This document shows, piece after piece, positions 11,511 to 22,673 of a stretch of DNA of 64,000 bases. The notes beneath the pieces were generated by a model that had not been told where the DNA came from, did not search any database, and saw only the letters and a list, made by a program, of their open reading frames with translations. Origin of the DNA: Erythroxylum novogranatense (taxonomy: Eukaryota; Streptophyta; Magnoliopsida; Malpighiales; Erythroxylaceae); the NCBI GenBank assembly GCA_029891385.1, contig CM057233.1, positions 36,935,540 to 36,999,539 of the forward strand, written 5' to 3'. Numbering within the stretch: position 1 is the stretch's first letter; each line of letters opens with the position of its first letter. Position numbers and translations under genes: made by a program.

Positions 11511-12233
11511 TCGATTTTGCATCAAGTTTATCCGATCGTATCCGCTTCACATAAGCGTGACAACCCCAAAATTTCAAATGAGTAAGATAGGGTCTTTTGT
11601 TAGTCCACATCTCATATGGAGTAACATCAACTGCTTGATGGAACTTTGTTTAACAAGTAAACAAATGTCTCGATTGCATACCCCAAAAGGATTTTGGTAA
11701 CTTTGCAAGCCCATCATTGATCGTACCATGTCTAACAAGGTTCGATTTCTCCTTTCTGCCACACCATTATGTTGTGGTGTGTAAGGAGGAGTCCATTGAG
11801 ATAAAATCTCATTATCTCTTAGATAATCCAAAAACTGTTGGTCTAAGTATTCCCCACCACGATCAGATCGTAATGTCTTGATACTTTTCCCAAGTTGGTT
11901 TTCTACTTCATTTATGAATTGTTTGAACTTTTCAAATGCTTCAGATTTGTATCTCATCAGATACAAGTACCCATATCGAGAATAATCATCGATAAAGGTA
12001 ATGAAGTAAAGACAACCACTTCGCATGGATGGACATCGGACCACATACATCCGAATGTATTAGGTCTAATACTCCGATCCACTGCTCACCCTTTCCTTAA
12101 AGGGTAATTTAGTCATCTTGTCTAATAAACAAGATTCGCATGTGTCATATGATTCATAATCAAATGACCCTAAACTACCACTCTTATGGAGCTTAGCTAT
12201 GCGTCTCTTATTTATATGGCCAAGGCGACAATG
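11511..12233 (-). pseudogene. Copia-1 integrase core
   Basis: The minus strand reads FIDDYSRYGYLY, then LRSDRGGEYLD, then HNGVAERRNRTLLDMVR, which carries the D, D and E of the integrase DDE triad. The segment upstream (12050-12107) and the C-terminal half below about 11700 are in different frames. Integrase would insert the cDNA. This copy is broken. Confidence 0.87.
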
Positions 12234-12660
12234 TCATAAGTAAGTTGATTTTAAATTATCTCGTTTATGTCTTTTCGTGTCATTGACATTCATAATTGGA
12301 TGTGACATATCTAATATGTAAATTCCATTGCATAATGTACCAGTACCATAAAGCATTCCATTCAAACTAATAGAACAACCATTGTTACTAAAAGTCAAAT
12401 GGAAACCAGCTCTATTTAAACAAGAAATAGACAATATGTTCTTTGTTAATACAGGTACAAAATAACATTCATCCAATTTAATTACAAGCCCACTAGGGAG
12501 TGACAAGAAATAAGTGCCTACGGCTAATGCAGCAACTCTTGCTTCATTTCCCACACGCAGGTCTAGTTCTCCTTCACGAAACGCTCATCGTCCCCGAGGC
12601 CTCGCATATCATTGCATATGTGTGAGCCACAACCGTATCTAATACCCATATGTTATGGTC
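12234..12660 (-). pseudogene. Copia-1 protease remnant and gag-pre-integrase domain
   Basis: The open stretch 12554-12234 (minus) reads as the GAG-pre-integrase zinc-binding region (ARVAALAVGTYFLSLPSG, then VPVLTKNILSISCL). Just upstream, a WVLDT segment leads into what should be an aspartic protease DTGCGSHI motif. The frame is lost at 12634-12635, where the sequence reads CG at a place a CAG would keep it. Protease would cut the polyprotein. Confidence 0.75.
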
Positions 12661-13560
12661 AAAATGTTTTAACCTCAATGACAAACATACACGAAGAAGT
12701 CGAGGCATCCGATGCCTTCTTACGCTTCAATTCTTCCAGATAGACTTTACGGCTTAAACCTAGTGGCGGTCTTGCCACAATGGAAGCAAGTTCCTTTAAT
12801 GTAGTTTCTTTGGTTTTCTTCTTGGCTGCACTTCCTTTTGGTTTCTTAGACCTTTTCTTCTTTAGATTCTTTTTCTTTGAACCAGAAGAAGAGGATGCCA
12901 CCATAAGCACTTGCTTGCTATCCTTCTTGATAGCTTGCTCTGCTTGCCTTGGCAGATTGATCAACGCAGGATTGTCGTGGATATTTGGTTCATCCGATAG
13001 TTTAACACAAACCGTGAATAACTATCGGACAATCCAACCGAAATTAAGTCAACACTTAATTCATAATCCATAACAAAACCTAAGACAGCCAACCTCTCAA
13101 TATACCCATTCATCTTCGGCATACTGCTGCTGCAGATGAACCCGAGTCATCTTAGTAGTGAAGAGTAGCCTCGAGGTCTCGAACCTTCGCATCGAGCTTG
13201 CTCATCAAACAGCTCTCTAAGATGAAACATTATGGTATTAGCATCCATAGACTCACGCCGCTTCGCAACTCGGTGACATCGAGGCAAGCATAATGCAGTA
13301 GCCATATCACTTGTCTTTAAGATGCTTACGATATGCTTTCGATCCTCATCGAAACATTAGCGGCAGTGGATCGGGAAGTGGAACATCTAGACATATCCCG
13401 CCCTCGATCGAGAACAATTCTCAAATTTCTCGATCAATCTAGAAAGTTAGGTCCGATTAACTTGTTGGAGTCCATAAGCGGCCTTGAGTTCACACCGAAG
13501 TCATCTTCAATAACCTATAGGAAAGAGAGAAAGAATGTTAGAATAGAATTACATGCATGA
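12661..13560 (-). pseudogene. Copia-1 gag remnant
   Basis: Broken minus-strand frames show LRELFDEQAR, MNGYIERLAVLGF, MDYELSVDLI and YSRFVLNYRMNQI, all typical of the copia gag UBN2 domain. A lysine-rich run (about 12964-12780) follows and leads toward the protease region. The N-terminus is too degraded for a start to be placed. Confidence 0.7.
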
Positions 13561-15554
13561 TCATAAGGACTTGCATGACATGCATATAGCTCCCACTAGT
13601 TTCAAAGAATCCATAACCCTCAAGACGAATCCAAGAAACATTATGACAAAATGTCCTAGTGGGTCGATATCGACATTACTAAAATGACCTTGGGTTTACC
13701 CAACAAGCCACCTTAGGTCAATCGGTAGGTATCGGTCATACCAATTGCATCATAGATATCGACATTACTAAAATGACCTTGGGTTTACCCAACAAGCCAC
13801 CTTAGATCTATCGGAAGGTATCGGTCATACCATTTGCTTCAGATGCAACTATCGACTAGTCTATCAACTCGTGATGTATGCACACATTGGGTTATCAACT
13901 CTTGATGCGCGTACATCGATGCACATTGCCCAATTTAGCCTCTGTCACGTTGACCTTGAGTTTACTCAACAAATCAACGCTTCTAGTGAAAACCGACCCA
14001 TTAATCAAAATCTTATTTTCATGGTTCAACATATCCGTATAGAGTGAGCTTGGGTTTACCCAACAACCCAACTCTATAAGAACTCTGGTTCTCCCATTTT
14101 AATGGAAGGCGTTAGTTTTCATATGATGTGAGGGTTTTCGTGTCTCATCTTCTTCTCCTCCAAGCCGTAGGATTATAGTCACCATGACTATATGGAATGA
14201 TTTAGGGTATTTCATCAATCACATTGAGTCTATACCTAAAATCATCCATCATCCCACCTTTTCATGTTGTAAGTCGATTTGTATATGTGTAAGTCGACTT
14301 ATGCTAGTGTGTAAGTCGACTTATGCATGTGTAAGTCGACTTATGCAATTGTCTGATTAACAAGTCGACTTGTACCATTGTGCAAGTCGACTTATGATTT
14401 GATAAAAAGCAGACAAGTCGACTTGTATCTTTATTAGTCGACTTATCCATGTGAATTGCTATCTAATCAGCTAATTTCTCAATCCGTGCAGTTCCAATTC
14501 ACAATATCAAGTGTAATACATTTTACCTTGATGTACCAATGAAACACTTTCATCAGATCACGCTTACCATGTATAAATGTACTATACATGAAACTTGAAA
14601 TCAATGAATACACTCTTATTCATTCAGATCTCCAAATAATTTGAGAATATCAAACTATCACCCTAAGTATCTCTAGGTAGTCTAAACTTTATCAAGATTA
14701 CTTCGGCACTGGTCACAAAATTTGTGACGCCAAAATAATCGAGACAAGGAAATGCACTAACGAGACGCTAATGTGACACATTTGACATCCGAAAAATATT
14801 TGGAAACCCAATTTCAAGAAATTCAATTTGGAAAGCATACAACATCAATATAAAACATTTTTAATCACATTAAAAATGATCCAAGGCATTGGAATTGAGA
14901 AATACACAATTTTACATTTCAAACAAAACAGCTCCAACAACTTTCTCAAAACTGTCAAGCTCTGTGTTTTGCTTGAAAAACTCATTCAAACAATTTCAAT
15001 AAATTATGAGAAAATTACAGAGGTTTCAACATGTTCACAAAATGTTCCATGAATTTTTTAAGTATTTATTTCCAACAAAAAACTCATCCAACCTCAGCAA
15101 CAAAGCCAATGTAGAATCTGTGTTCCTCAACACAGTTATTCCCAGAAGCACACAATAAATTCTCAAATAAATAGTAAATCACCTCGAAAATATTTTTCCA
15201 TTCTCATAGACATTCATAAACATCTTAGAGACATGTTGGTGAAAGCAAATCAGAAAAACAATTTTTCTACAATTTATTCGCGAATTTATAAACATGCATG
15301 TTCATTGAATGTGCACAAAGACAGCAACCAGAACATTGGGGAATAAATTAGCAAAACCATATCAAATCACATTGATAAATTCCGACCTTCCACAGACATA
15401 TGCAACAATATCTTGTGAACATATCTGGGTAAGAAAATTTTGAAAACAATATTTCTACACTGAATTCGAAATTCACACAATCAACATGCATCATCGTCAC
15501 AAGCAATAGGCAACTCCGACCTAGTCATGGTTTCTTCGTTATATACGACACAAG
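13561..15554 (-). other. Copia-1 untranslated leader
   Basis: About 2 kb lies between the primer-binding site and gag, long for a copia leader, with no coding motif. A segment near 13655-13710 beginning GTGGGTCGATATCGACATTA is partly repeated at 13750-13800. The palindrome array at 14271-14447 lies within it. It could include a further undetected insertion. Confidence 0.5.
14271..14447. repeat. AAGTCGACTT palindrome array in Copia-1 leader
   Basis: Eight units of AAGTCGACTT, CAAGTCGACTTG or variants (the first AAGTCGATTT, the last TTAGTCGACTT) are spaced about 18-30 bp apart. The core is the same as in Copia-2, although the location is the transcribed leader rather than the LTR. Confidence 0.9.
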
Positions 15555-15567
15555 TGGCTCTGATACT
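15555..15567 (-). other. Copia-1 primer-binding site (tRNA-iMet)
   Basis: On the minus strand, just after the 5' LTR, the sequence reads AGTATCAGAGCCA. It matches the initiator-Met complement except at its first bases. Confidence 0.8.
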
Positions 15568-15569
15568 AC

Positions 15570-17440
15570 TGTAGGAAAATCCCGGTGTGAGCATCACATG
15601 CCCACGGTGCGGAAAACAAAAAAAAAATATTTCGGGACCTTCCCGAAAGCCAGGATCCATGTGTTTATACAACAAACTCAAACCATAACGGCCAAAGGAG
15701 ACCATCTCCAACGGTATCCACGCAGAGATCGGAGAACCTAACCGGGACAAACCCTTTGACCCGGGAATAGTTAGAATAAATTAAAGAGTGCTAGCTCTTA
15801 CCTTTGTCCTTGGAGAGCTTGGAAGAAACAATGAAGGAGAAGATGAAACCATGGAGAAGATGAAGAGTCGTAGGTCTTGAAGAGGAAGCTTGAAAAACAC
15901 CTTTTCCACTTATCCTCTCACTTGTCCAACGATCATCAATCCCACTTCTTTCAACCTTTAACATGTTAAAGGCTCTTTATATATGATACACGAGAATCAT
16001 CCTTCCTTTAGCATTTTGTCTTTTAGCATTTAAAGCCATTAAAGCTACTTTTGACAAAGCTAAAGACATTAAATTCAAAGTGATGACAAAGCTTCTCTCC
16101 TTGCTTCCACGTTGCAACATATATATATATTAATTCTTTAATTAATTAATCATATATATATATATATATATGTGTATATAACTGTTGAAGTGGTCCAGTC
16201 ACACTGGGGTCGGTCCTACCGGCCTATCGGGTCCCGGTATGGGAAAACCCACCGAAAATATTTTTCAGCAATATCAATGTCGCGATCTTATCGGGACATA
16301 TCTCGATCTCATCGGGATCCATTTAATCCTTTTGCTCTCATTATATTGGAACTCGTCCAAAACTATTTTATTTAATTCTCCGAGACACTCTTATCGCGTG
16401 ACCCATTAGGTTCCGGTTATGTTGGCCACTTAGATTAACACTTAATCAACAAGTCATGAAGCGTATCTAGCAACACATCATGACCCCGATTGACCGGAAA
16501 GTAATTGGTTTGACGAATGAACATGTATTCATCATGAACCATATCACTAACCTTTCCATAGACAATTACCGTGCAATTCGTCCTTTCACCATGCTATACC
16601 CCACTTGGTTATGAGTATGGACAAAGTGTCAACTCTTTACTAGACTGACTATGTCAAATCTAGTCCAAGTGATTTCAGTTCTTGTCCTGGGACTCATTAC
16701 TTTATATGTCAATGAAGACATTCTTCATGACATATATGCTCCGGCCAGAGACTTCCAAGTAATGACCCTGATAAGAGGCCATGGGTATCATCTTCGCTAT
16801 CACGTAGTGGTGAATCCTCTATTGGCTACTCAATTACCTTCGAATACCTCAAGCTGTACCCAATCACCACCCTATGAGCGACCTCTGTAAGGCAACAAGG
16901 AATGGAGTCAAAGCACATAATCAGTATCCAAGATATCCTTGAGCATCTCAAGTCTAAGGATACTTGCACCATTGCTATGATGAGATTATCACCGACATTA
17001 GAATAGGACATCCATGTGATGATCTCATAGCAGGTCATCCAATGTACTTACTACCTCTAGTAAGCATCCACATCTCAACCCTAAATATCTCATATTTACA
17101 GTTTCTGAGATTGACTGCTTGATCAAATCAAGGAGCTTGAGATGTGCTAGTCTTTCCGGATTACCAATGTCCAGTCTCAGCAATCCTATGACTAGGAATA
17201 ATTTAGATACTGACATAATTGCACATGATAGGAATCTCAGTAGTATGATCACATCACAATTTCCTTCATGCTATGTCATATATCATGGACTTCATTAATT
17301 TGCTTATAGATCAATATCAGTTCATAAATAATGAACATCAAATTAATGAAATATGCCTTTCTTTATTTATTCATAAAGTATGTACACAACTTTGTACAAA
17401 ATGCGCTAAAGGCGATTGCCTTCAGGGCACTACTCTAACA
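15570..17440 (-). repeat. Copia-1 LTR (5' copy)
   Basis: This 1871-bp LTR is bounded TGTAGG...CTAACA on the plus strand and followed by the duplication AGTTG. It contains AT-dinucleotide microsatellites at about 16120-16172. It is nearly collinear with 1670-3546. Confidence 0.93.
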
Positions 17441-17445
17441 AGTTG

Positions 17446-18569
17446 TGTGCTGTCCTAGTGTGTGGGTGTAAAGGCCAGAGGTGCGTGAGTTAGGAGAGAT
17501 GTGTTGTGTGAGTTGCTGCTTGAAGTTTAACGTGGAGAGAAACTGTTGCGTGAGAGTGAAGTGTGCTGGAGAAGTTGACGTATGGTTTGGAAATTGGCTT
17601 ATGTGTGTCAACGTAAAAAGAGCAGGAGGGGGCTGGCTCTATGGTCGTGAGTAGCTTGGAGAATTAATATAAGAAAAAGAAAGCTGGCTTGAAGTGAGTG
17701 GCGTGAGTGTGTTAGTGTGTGAGTGGCTATGTTGTGTTGTGTTGGGAGTTGCTTTGACCATATGGGAGTGTGTGAGGTGAGTTAACATTGTGTGTGTTGT
17801 GTGCTTGTTTTGTCCTGGTGGAGAAGTAGACGTGAGTAAGAGTTGAGTGTTGATACGTGTGCTGCATGAATTTTGGAAGAAGACAGCAAAACAATAAAAA
17901 GAAAAGTAGTGTGCGTGGCTTAGAGAGGAGGCAGCAGGCGACGTTGGTGAGTGGAGCTTGTGAGTGACATTAGTGTGTGAGTGGCTTGGAGGAGAGAGCT
18001 GGTCTGTGCGTTGTGTGCATTATGTGGGAGAGCTAGAGCTTGCAGGGTCTGTATATGTGCGTGGCTTTTGGGAAATAGAAGAAGGAAAAAAAACGTTGTT
18101 AGGGGATCTGATTTCGTTATTAATCCTCATCTCTTCTACAGATCCAAAACCTTCATTCTCAACTTTATGACTGACCACCGAATCTCAACGTCGGCAGGAT
18201 CTTCAATGAATTTTCTTGGCTAATTTGTCTTAATCCTTCAGTTCTATGGCAAAGGCAGGAGCTTGGAGTTTTTATGGGGGAGTTAAAACTCCATTTTTAT
18301 TATTTCCATTTAATTAATTAGTAATTCATTGATTTTATTATTTAATTATTTGGAGTTGTGTTTTGTGACTGATTTATTGTTTGGCGATTGATATTGTGTT
18401 GATTTCGGATTTAATTTCATTACTTTGTTTTGGGTCAAAACTTTGTATTGAGATTTTAGCGAAATTGGTAATTATTCAAGGTGGCTTTAATTATTTGAAA
18501 CATTTTATCTTTTGTTGGCATTAATTATATTTCTTAATTATTGCGTAAAAGTCGAGCATTGGTGTTAGT
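17446..18569. repeat. Noncoding repeat E0, part 2
   Basis: This continues the GT-rich E0 segment from 1669 and shifts near 18230 to T- and A-rich DNA. It ends at the E1 insertion site ATCCT (18570-18574). No ORF with a recognisable domain is present. Confidence 0.35.
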
Positions 18570-18578
18570 ATCCTTGTA

Positions 18579-18775
18579 GCGACCCGGACTTTACGTACCG
18601 GGTAGGTTTCCCGCGCACCTCAAGAGGCCCGCGACCACTACTGTAAAGCCCGGCCTCTACCACCAGTACTCCAGGTATTGTCCTCTCTGATACTTGGGTG
18701 AGCCACTGCTCGAACTCAAAACTTCAAGGTTTTGTTCCACTTTAAGTGGACGCCTCTTACCGTTGAGCCAATAAG
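18579..18775 (-). mobile_element. Candidate tRNA-derived SINE inside the E1 LTR terminus
   Basis: The 197-bp segment is flanked by the direct repeat TTGTA (18574-18578 and 18776-18780) and is absent from the 3' LTR. On the minus strand it begins near GGCTCAACGGTAAG, a good RNA polymerase III A box, and about 45 bases later has GAGTTCGAGC, a B-box-like sequence. This order and spacing are those of a tRNA-derived SINE head. It lacks a clear poly(A) tail and its duplication is short, so another small element is possible. Confidence 0.5.
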
Positions 18776-19840
18776 TTGTAATATCCCACCCCCGACGGGA
18801 AGGGTAAAATAGTAAATTAGCTAGGGGTAAGAGTGATTAGGACTGCTTTGACATTATTATGCATACTGGTACTGGTGATCAGCAAAAATAGTGCACATGA
18901 AATAATTGTACATGCATATATGACATTTCCGGTATTTGGGCCTAAATGGCATTTTATTGTGATTAACGTGGTTATTGTGTGTGAAAAATTATTCTGAGTG
19001 AGCCATAGTGAGTTTTCCATTTTAAGAGATTTTTGGAAAAAAAATTTGAAATTTTTCGAAGAAAATTTCCGGACCGAAGAAATTGCCAAGTGGCGAACTG
19101 GTTGCTTTTCGGTAGCAAAATTGCTACCCAATGGCACGACAATATTGGGTATATTATTTTGGAAGTGAAATGAGGGCCATTGGAATTGAATAGGTCAAAT
19201 TAAGGAAATCCTATTACATATTTTGTCTTTTCCTTATTTTGTTGTTTTTTAGAAACATGCCAAGTGTCTTAATGCATTTATTGGTTTTGTCTTGCTCCCT
19301 CCTTTCTCATAAGACACTTGCACACTTGAAAAGAAAAGAAGACATTTCTTGAAGCTTCCTCCTCCATGGTCGTAGCCTCCTTCTCCCTCTTTCTTTTTTG
19401 ATTTGTTTTGCTTATCCTTGCTACTCTTCCTCTACTTGAAGTGCTCCCCTCCTTTCTATGATGGTGATTGTGGAAGGGTGTGAGTGGAAGGTAGAGATTT
19501 GGGAGAAACTTGGAGGATTGAAGTTGGAAAAGCTTGATTAGGTAAGGTTTATGCTAAGCTTTCATTATGTTCTTTCATATGGTTGTTAGAAGCATTTATT
19601 GTAATTTTTATGTGCATTAATGTCATGGAATTTTGGAGATTTATGTTCAAGTGAATGTATGAATGATCTAGTGACTGATTTCTTGTCCATTTGGATGCTT
19701 AGTGATGTGTTATTGGTATTGGAAGTGATAGGATCTAAGGTTAGTACCAAAGCTGGAAAATTGGTTTTGTATTAATTACACTGTTTTGATCATAACTAAT
19801 GGTGTAGTAGTGCAAATGAGGTGCGGTTTGTTCCAAATGA

Positions 19841-20800
19841 AACTTTAGTTGATTGACTACAATTTTGTGTGAAATAGGTGTTGTCTAATTGTAGCTCTAA
19901 GAGGTCGAATTTTGGCTTGGAAAATCAGAGACATGGGCTGTGAGAATGATACCCGGATTGATGACCTAATTGTTTTGATGATTTTTCTAAATTAATTTAG
20001 AAGGAATTGGTAAAAATGGTCTTAATGACAGTTGAAGCCTATCTTGTTAGCTTTCCATTGCCACTGATTTTGCAATTTTTTGATATGTACGTTGGGAGTT
20101 ATGAACTGTTAACTAATGACTGACTATATGCATTATGTTGCAACCTAGCCATAAGTGTAGGTTTTGTGAGTATTCTGATTGGAAGCAAATTTAGAGATTT
20201 CCGTGATTTGAATTGGAACAAATGGTCTTCTGGAAAGTTGTAGAGGAAGCAATTATCTTGAAAATGAGATATAGTATGTTAATTTTGTATAACAGAATTG
20301 GGACTTATGAATTTTCAAAGATTGGACTGAAGTTAGGTCATTGACTAGTGGTCAGGTCAGAAACTTGCATGACAGTTTTGAGCTTGTTAATGATGGAATT
20401 GGATTCTGAGTCCTTCATGAAAATTGAATTATGAGATCTTATCTTTCCAGTGATATAAGGTAGTGATTGTTTTGACATTTGTGCTAGGAGATATGCTGCT
20501 TTGAAATGTACTGTTCAGATTGGGAAATTCCAGTAGGCAGATGTTTTGGTGAATTGTTTGGCCTAATTAGCAAATGAATTTGATTTCAGGTTGTTCATGA
20601 AAGTTGTAGATAACATTGGGATCTTTCTGAGCATATTTATTGTGTAATTTTTGACAAAGGAAATGAGAAGTTATTGAATTTAAAAGATACTGTACTGTTT
20701 TAGAACCCATTGACTGAGCAGTAACTTTGATTGCATTTTTGATACCCTTAGAGCTGAAATTGACTTTTGTCCTTCATAAAACTTGTAGAGCTCTCTTTTC
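19841..20800 (+). repeat. Degenerate tandem modules of about 185 bp in E1 5' LTR
   Basis: A motif resembling TTCATGAAAGTTGTAGA, followed by an ATCTTTC-like block and a TTATG-like block, recurs with its GTTGTAG-equivalent at about 19847, 20031, 20237, 20423, 20603 and 20782. Spacing is 179-206 bp. The copies are strongly diverged from one another but collinear with those in the 3' LTR (about 27400-28360) and with Gypsy-3's LTR. Confidence 0.6.
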
Positions 20801-20911
20801 TCTATGAAATAGACACCAAATTTGTCCAAATTAGAGTTCGGAGTAAGGAGTTATGGCCTAGACAAGTTGGCATGTCGGAGGAAATTGTTTCAGATCTGTC
20901 ATTTTATAGGA

Positions 20912-21018
20912 CTAGTCGACTAGGATTCTTAAACCAGTCGACTACAACCTGCATTAGTCGACTAGGACATGTATTTTTTCTGCACTAGTCGACTACAACC
21001 TCGCACTAGTCGACTAGG
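20912..21018. repeat. TAGTCGACTA palindrome array in E1 5' LTR
   Basis: Five CpG-centred palindromes ([CT]TAGTCGACTA or CAGTCGACTA) are followed alternately by GG and CAACC. The 3' LTR has four; one unit with its spacer was lost there or gained here. Confidence 0.9.
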
Positions 21019-21826
21019 ATGTGTATTTTCCTCCTTTGCTCATAACTTTTCGTCCAACATCCGATTGACTCGATTCTTGAGGCATCGGATTAGTGAAACA
21101 TTGAATTTCATTGCATGAGAAATTGGGAATTTTGGACGGAAAATTGACATGGGTCCGCAATGATTCTTTGGTCCTTGTTTTATTTATTTTGGATCTATAG
21201 AGGTTGAATTGAGTCTTGTCGGTCTTTGTTAGATTTCTAATTTTAGACGGATTTTGGTGATTAAAATTTGGATTTAGTAGGAAAATCGTGAACATGCATT
21301 GTACACATTTTAAGCGCTACATGTGCATTACGAAATATTCTTGATTGGATTTATGGTAATCATTGCATCTTTATGCTCGGTATAGAGGCACATTTGGAGC
21401 GTCAATCCACCGATGTCACTAAGACTTCCAGGTATTAGCTCGAAAGTACAGGTGAGTAACCTAGTTGGTTCCTCAAATTCTGATTGTTTATAATTCTGTA
21501 CTGATAATTCTATAGAGAATAATGGTGTTTATGTGAAAAATGATTATGACTGAAGGGTTGAACCGAAGGAATGGGAATTGAGCAATGAAGTGTAAACTGG
21601 CAGTGAATGTGATAAATTGTGACTGTATGAAAATCTGTATGATTGAGAATGATATGTTTGATTATGATAAATTGGATTGGACTACAATGTGATTTTGTGA
21701 CTATATGATATTATGTATACTTTGATAAATGGGTTTTAGTGACAATGTGAATTGTGATACATTGAGCATGTTGCATTCCATATACAAATACTTAAACGGA
21801 TAATAATAGTTGTGACTTGAGACGCC

Positions 21827-21887
21827 ACTGATACTGAAAAGAGCCTTGAGCTCGAATACTGATACTGAAAAGAGCCTTGAGCTCGAA
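21827..21887 (+). repeat. Two-unit minisatellite in E1 5' LTR
   Basis: Two copies of a unit of about 30 bp, ACTGATACTGAAAAGAGCC followed by TTGAGCTCGA, are present. The 3' LTR has four (51274-51390). The unit contains the palindrome GAGCTC. Confidence 0.9.
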
Positions 21888-22661
21888 GGAAGTTAGTGCA
21901 TACCCAGAGGGCTCTCCTACTCCCTAGACGCGTCTCTGAATACTGTTCACTGTTTAAGTGCTCGGTCACAACACTGCAATAAAATGGGAAAGTGTCACAT
22001 ATGCATTGCATATATACTTCACTGACTACTTGAAATGGGAAAAAGGCATGAGTGCCTTATTCAATTGTGATTTGCTTGTATGTAGTGATATGGTACTTCT
22101 AACTGTGTTATTGCAAACTAAACTGTGATTGCCTGTGTGCTGTGTTATTACTGTGACGCAATTAAGCGATTCATGAATTGGGTGAACCATCAATGATGGT
22201 TCCTCACTGAGTTCGCAAAACTCACCCAAAATTTGCAAATATTTTTCAGGTCTTGAAGAGTACCCCGTTTGACACGGGAGTATGTCTACCGTATGCAAAG
22301 GATAGATAGAGGTCGGGATCAGTTTGTGTCTGCATTAGTGTCTCATTAGTTATATGTCGAAATCTCTATAAAAGAATGTGTTGTATTTATAGTGAGCCCA
22401 ATTTGGTTATGGCTTTTTGTTCATTAAATGGTTTTTGTAAATTATTATTGAATGATTGTAATAACTGAAAATGTTTATTTATGAACGTGAGCTCAGATTG
22501 TTTACTGTCTATTCCGCGCACATGAGTGTAAATAAATAAAAAACATTTTGATACTGAGTTTCGACTGACTGATGTAGCACGCCACCCTCGCGGGGCACAG
22601 ACTCGGATATCACCAACGATGTCAGGTTCGGGTCACGCGGGAGTGGGGTGTTACATTTAGG

Positions 22662-22673
22662 TGGTATCAAAGC
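22662..22673 (+). other. E1 primer-binding site (tRNA-iMet, one mismatch)
   Basis: TGGTATCAAAGC lies six bases after the 5' LTR. It matches the initiator-Met complement TGGTATCAGAGC except for one base. Confidence 0.8.

Larger units (their letters stand above)
1670..17440 (-). mobile_element. Copia-1: Ty1/copia LTR retrotransposon, carries two later insertions
   Basis: Direct LTRs at 1670-3546 and 15570-17440 begin TGTAGG and end CTAACA on the plus strand. They are flanked by the 5-bp duplication AGTTG (1665-1669 and 17441-17445). Coding remnants on the minus strand run gag, protease, integrase, reverse transcriptase, RNase H from right to left. This domain order defines Ty1/copia and sets the orientation, so the 5' LTR is the right one. 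A primer-binding site matching initiator-Met tRNA adjoins the right LTR and a purine tract adjoins the left. The RNase H region is split by Copia-2 and the reverse transcriptase by a noncoding insert at about 9146-10675. All coding parts are broken by stops and frameshifts, some of which may be sequencing errors. Confidence 0.93.
18575..22655 (+). repeat. E1 5' LTR (contains 197-bp insert)
   Basis: After the first four bases TGTA comes the insert 18579-18775, then the LTR resumes from the repeated TTGTA. The remainder (18777-22655, 3879 bp) matches the split 3' LTR. It contains reiterated modules of about 185 bp (19841-20800), the TAGTCGACTA array (20912-21018), a two-unit minisatellite (21827-21887) and splice-like sites at 19541/19542, 21451/21452 and 22249/22250. 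Confidence 0.88.

Noticed and set aside
18579..18775. Functional tRNA gene suggested by A- and B-box-like sequences
   Set aside because: It has no cloverleaf or anticodon arm that I can fold, and the boxes are imperfect. A SINE-like insert flanked by TTGTA fits better.
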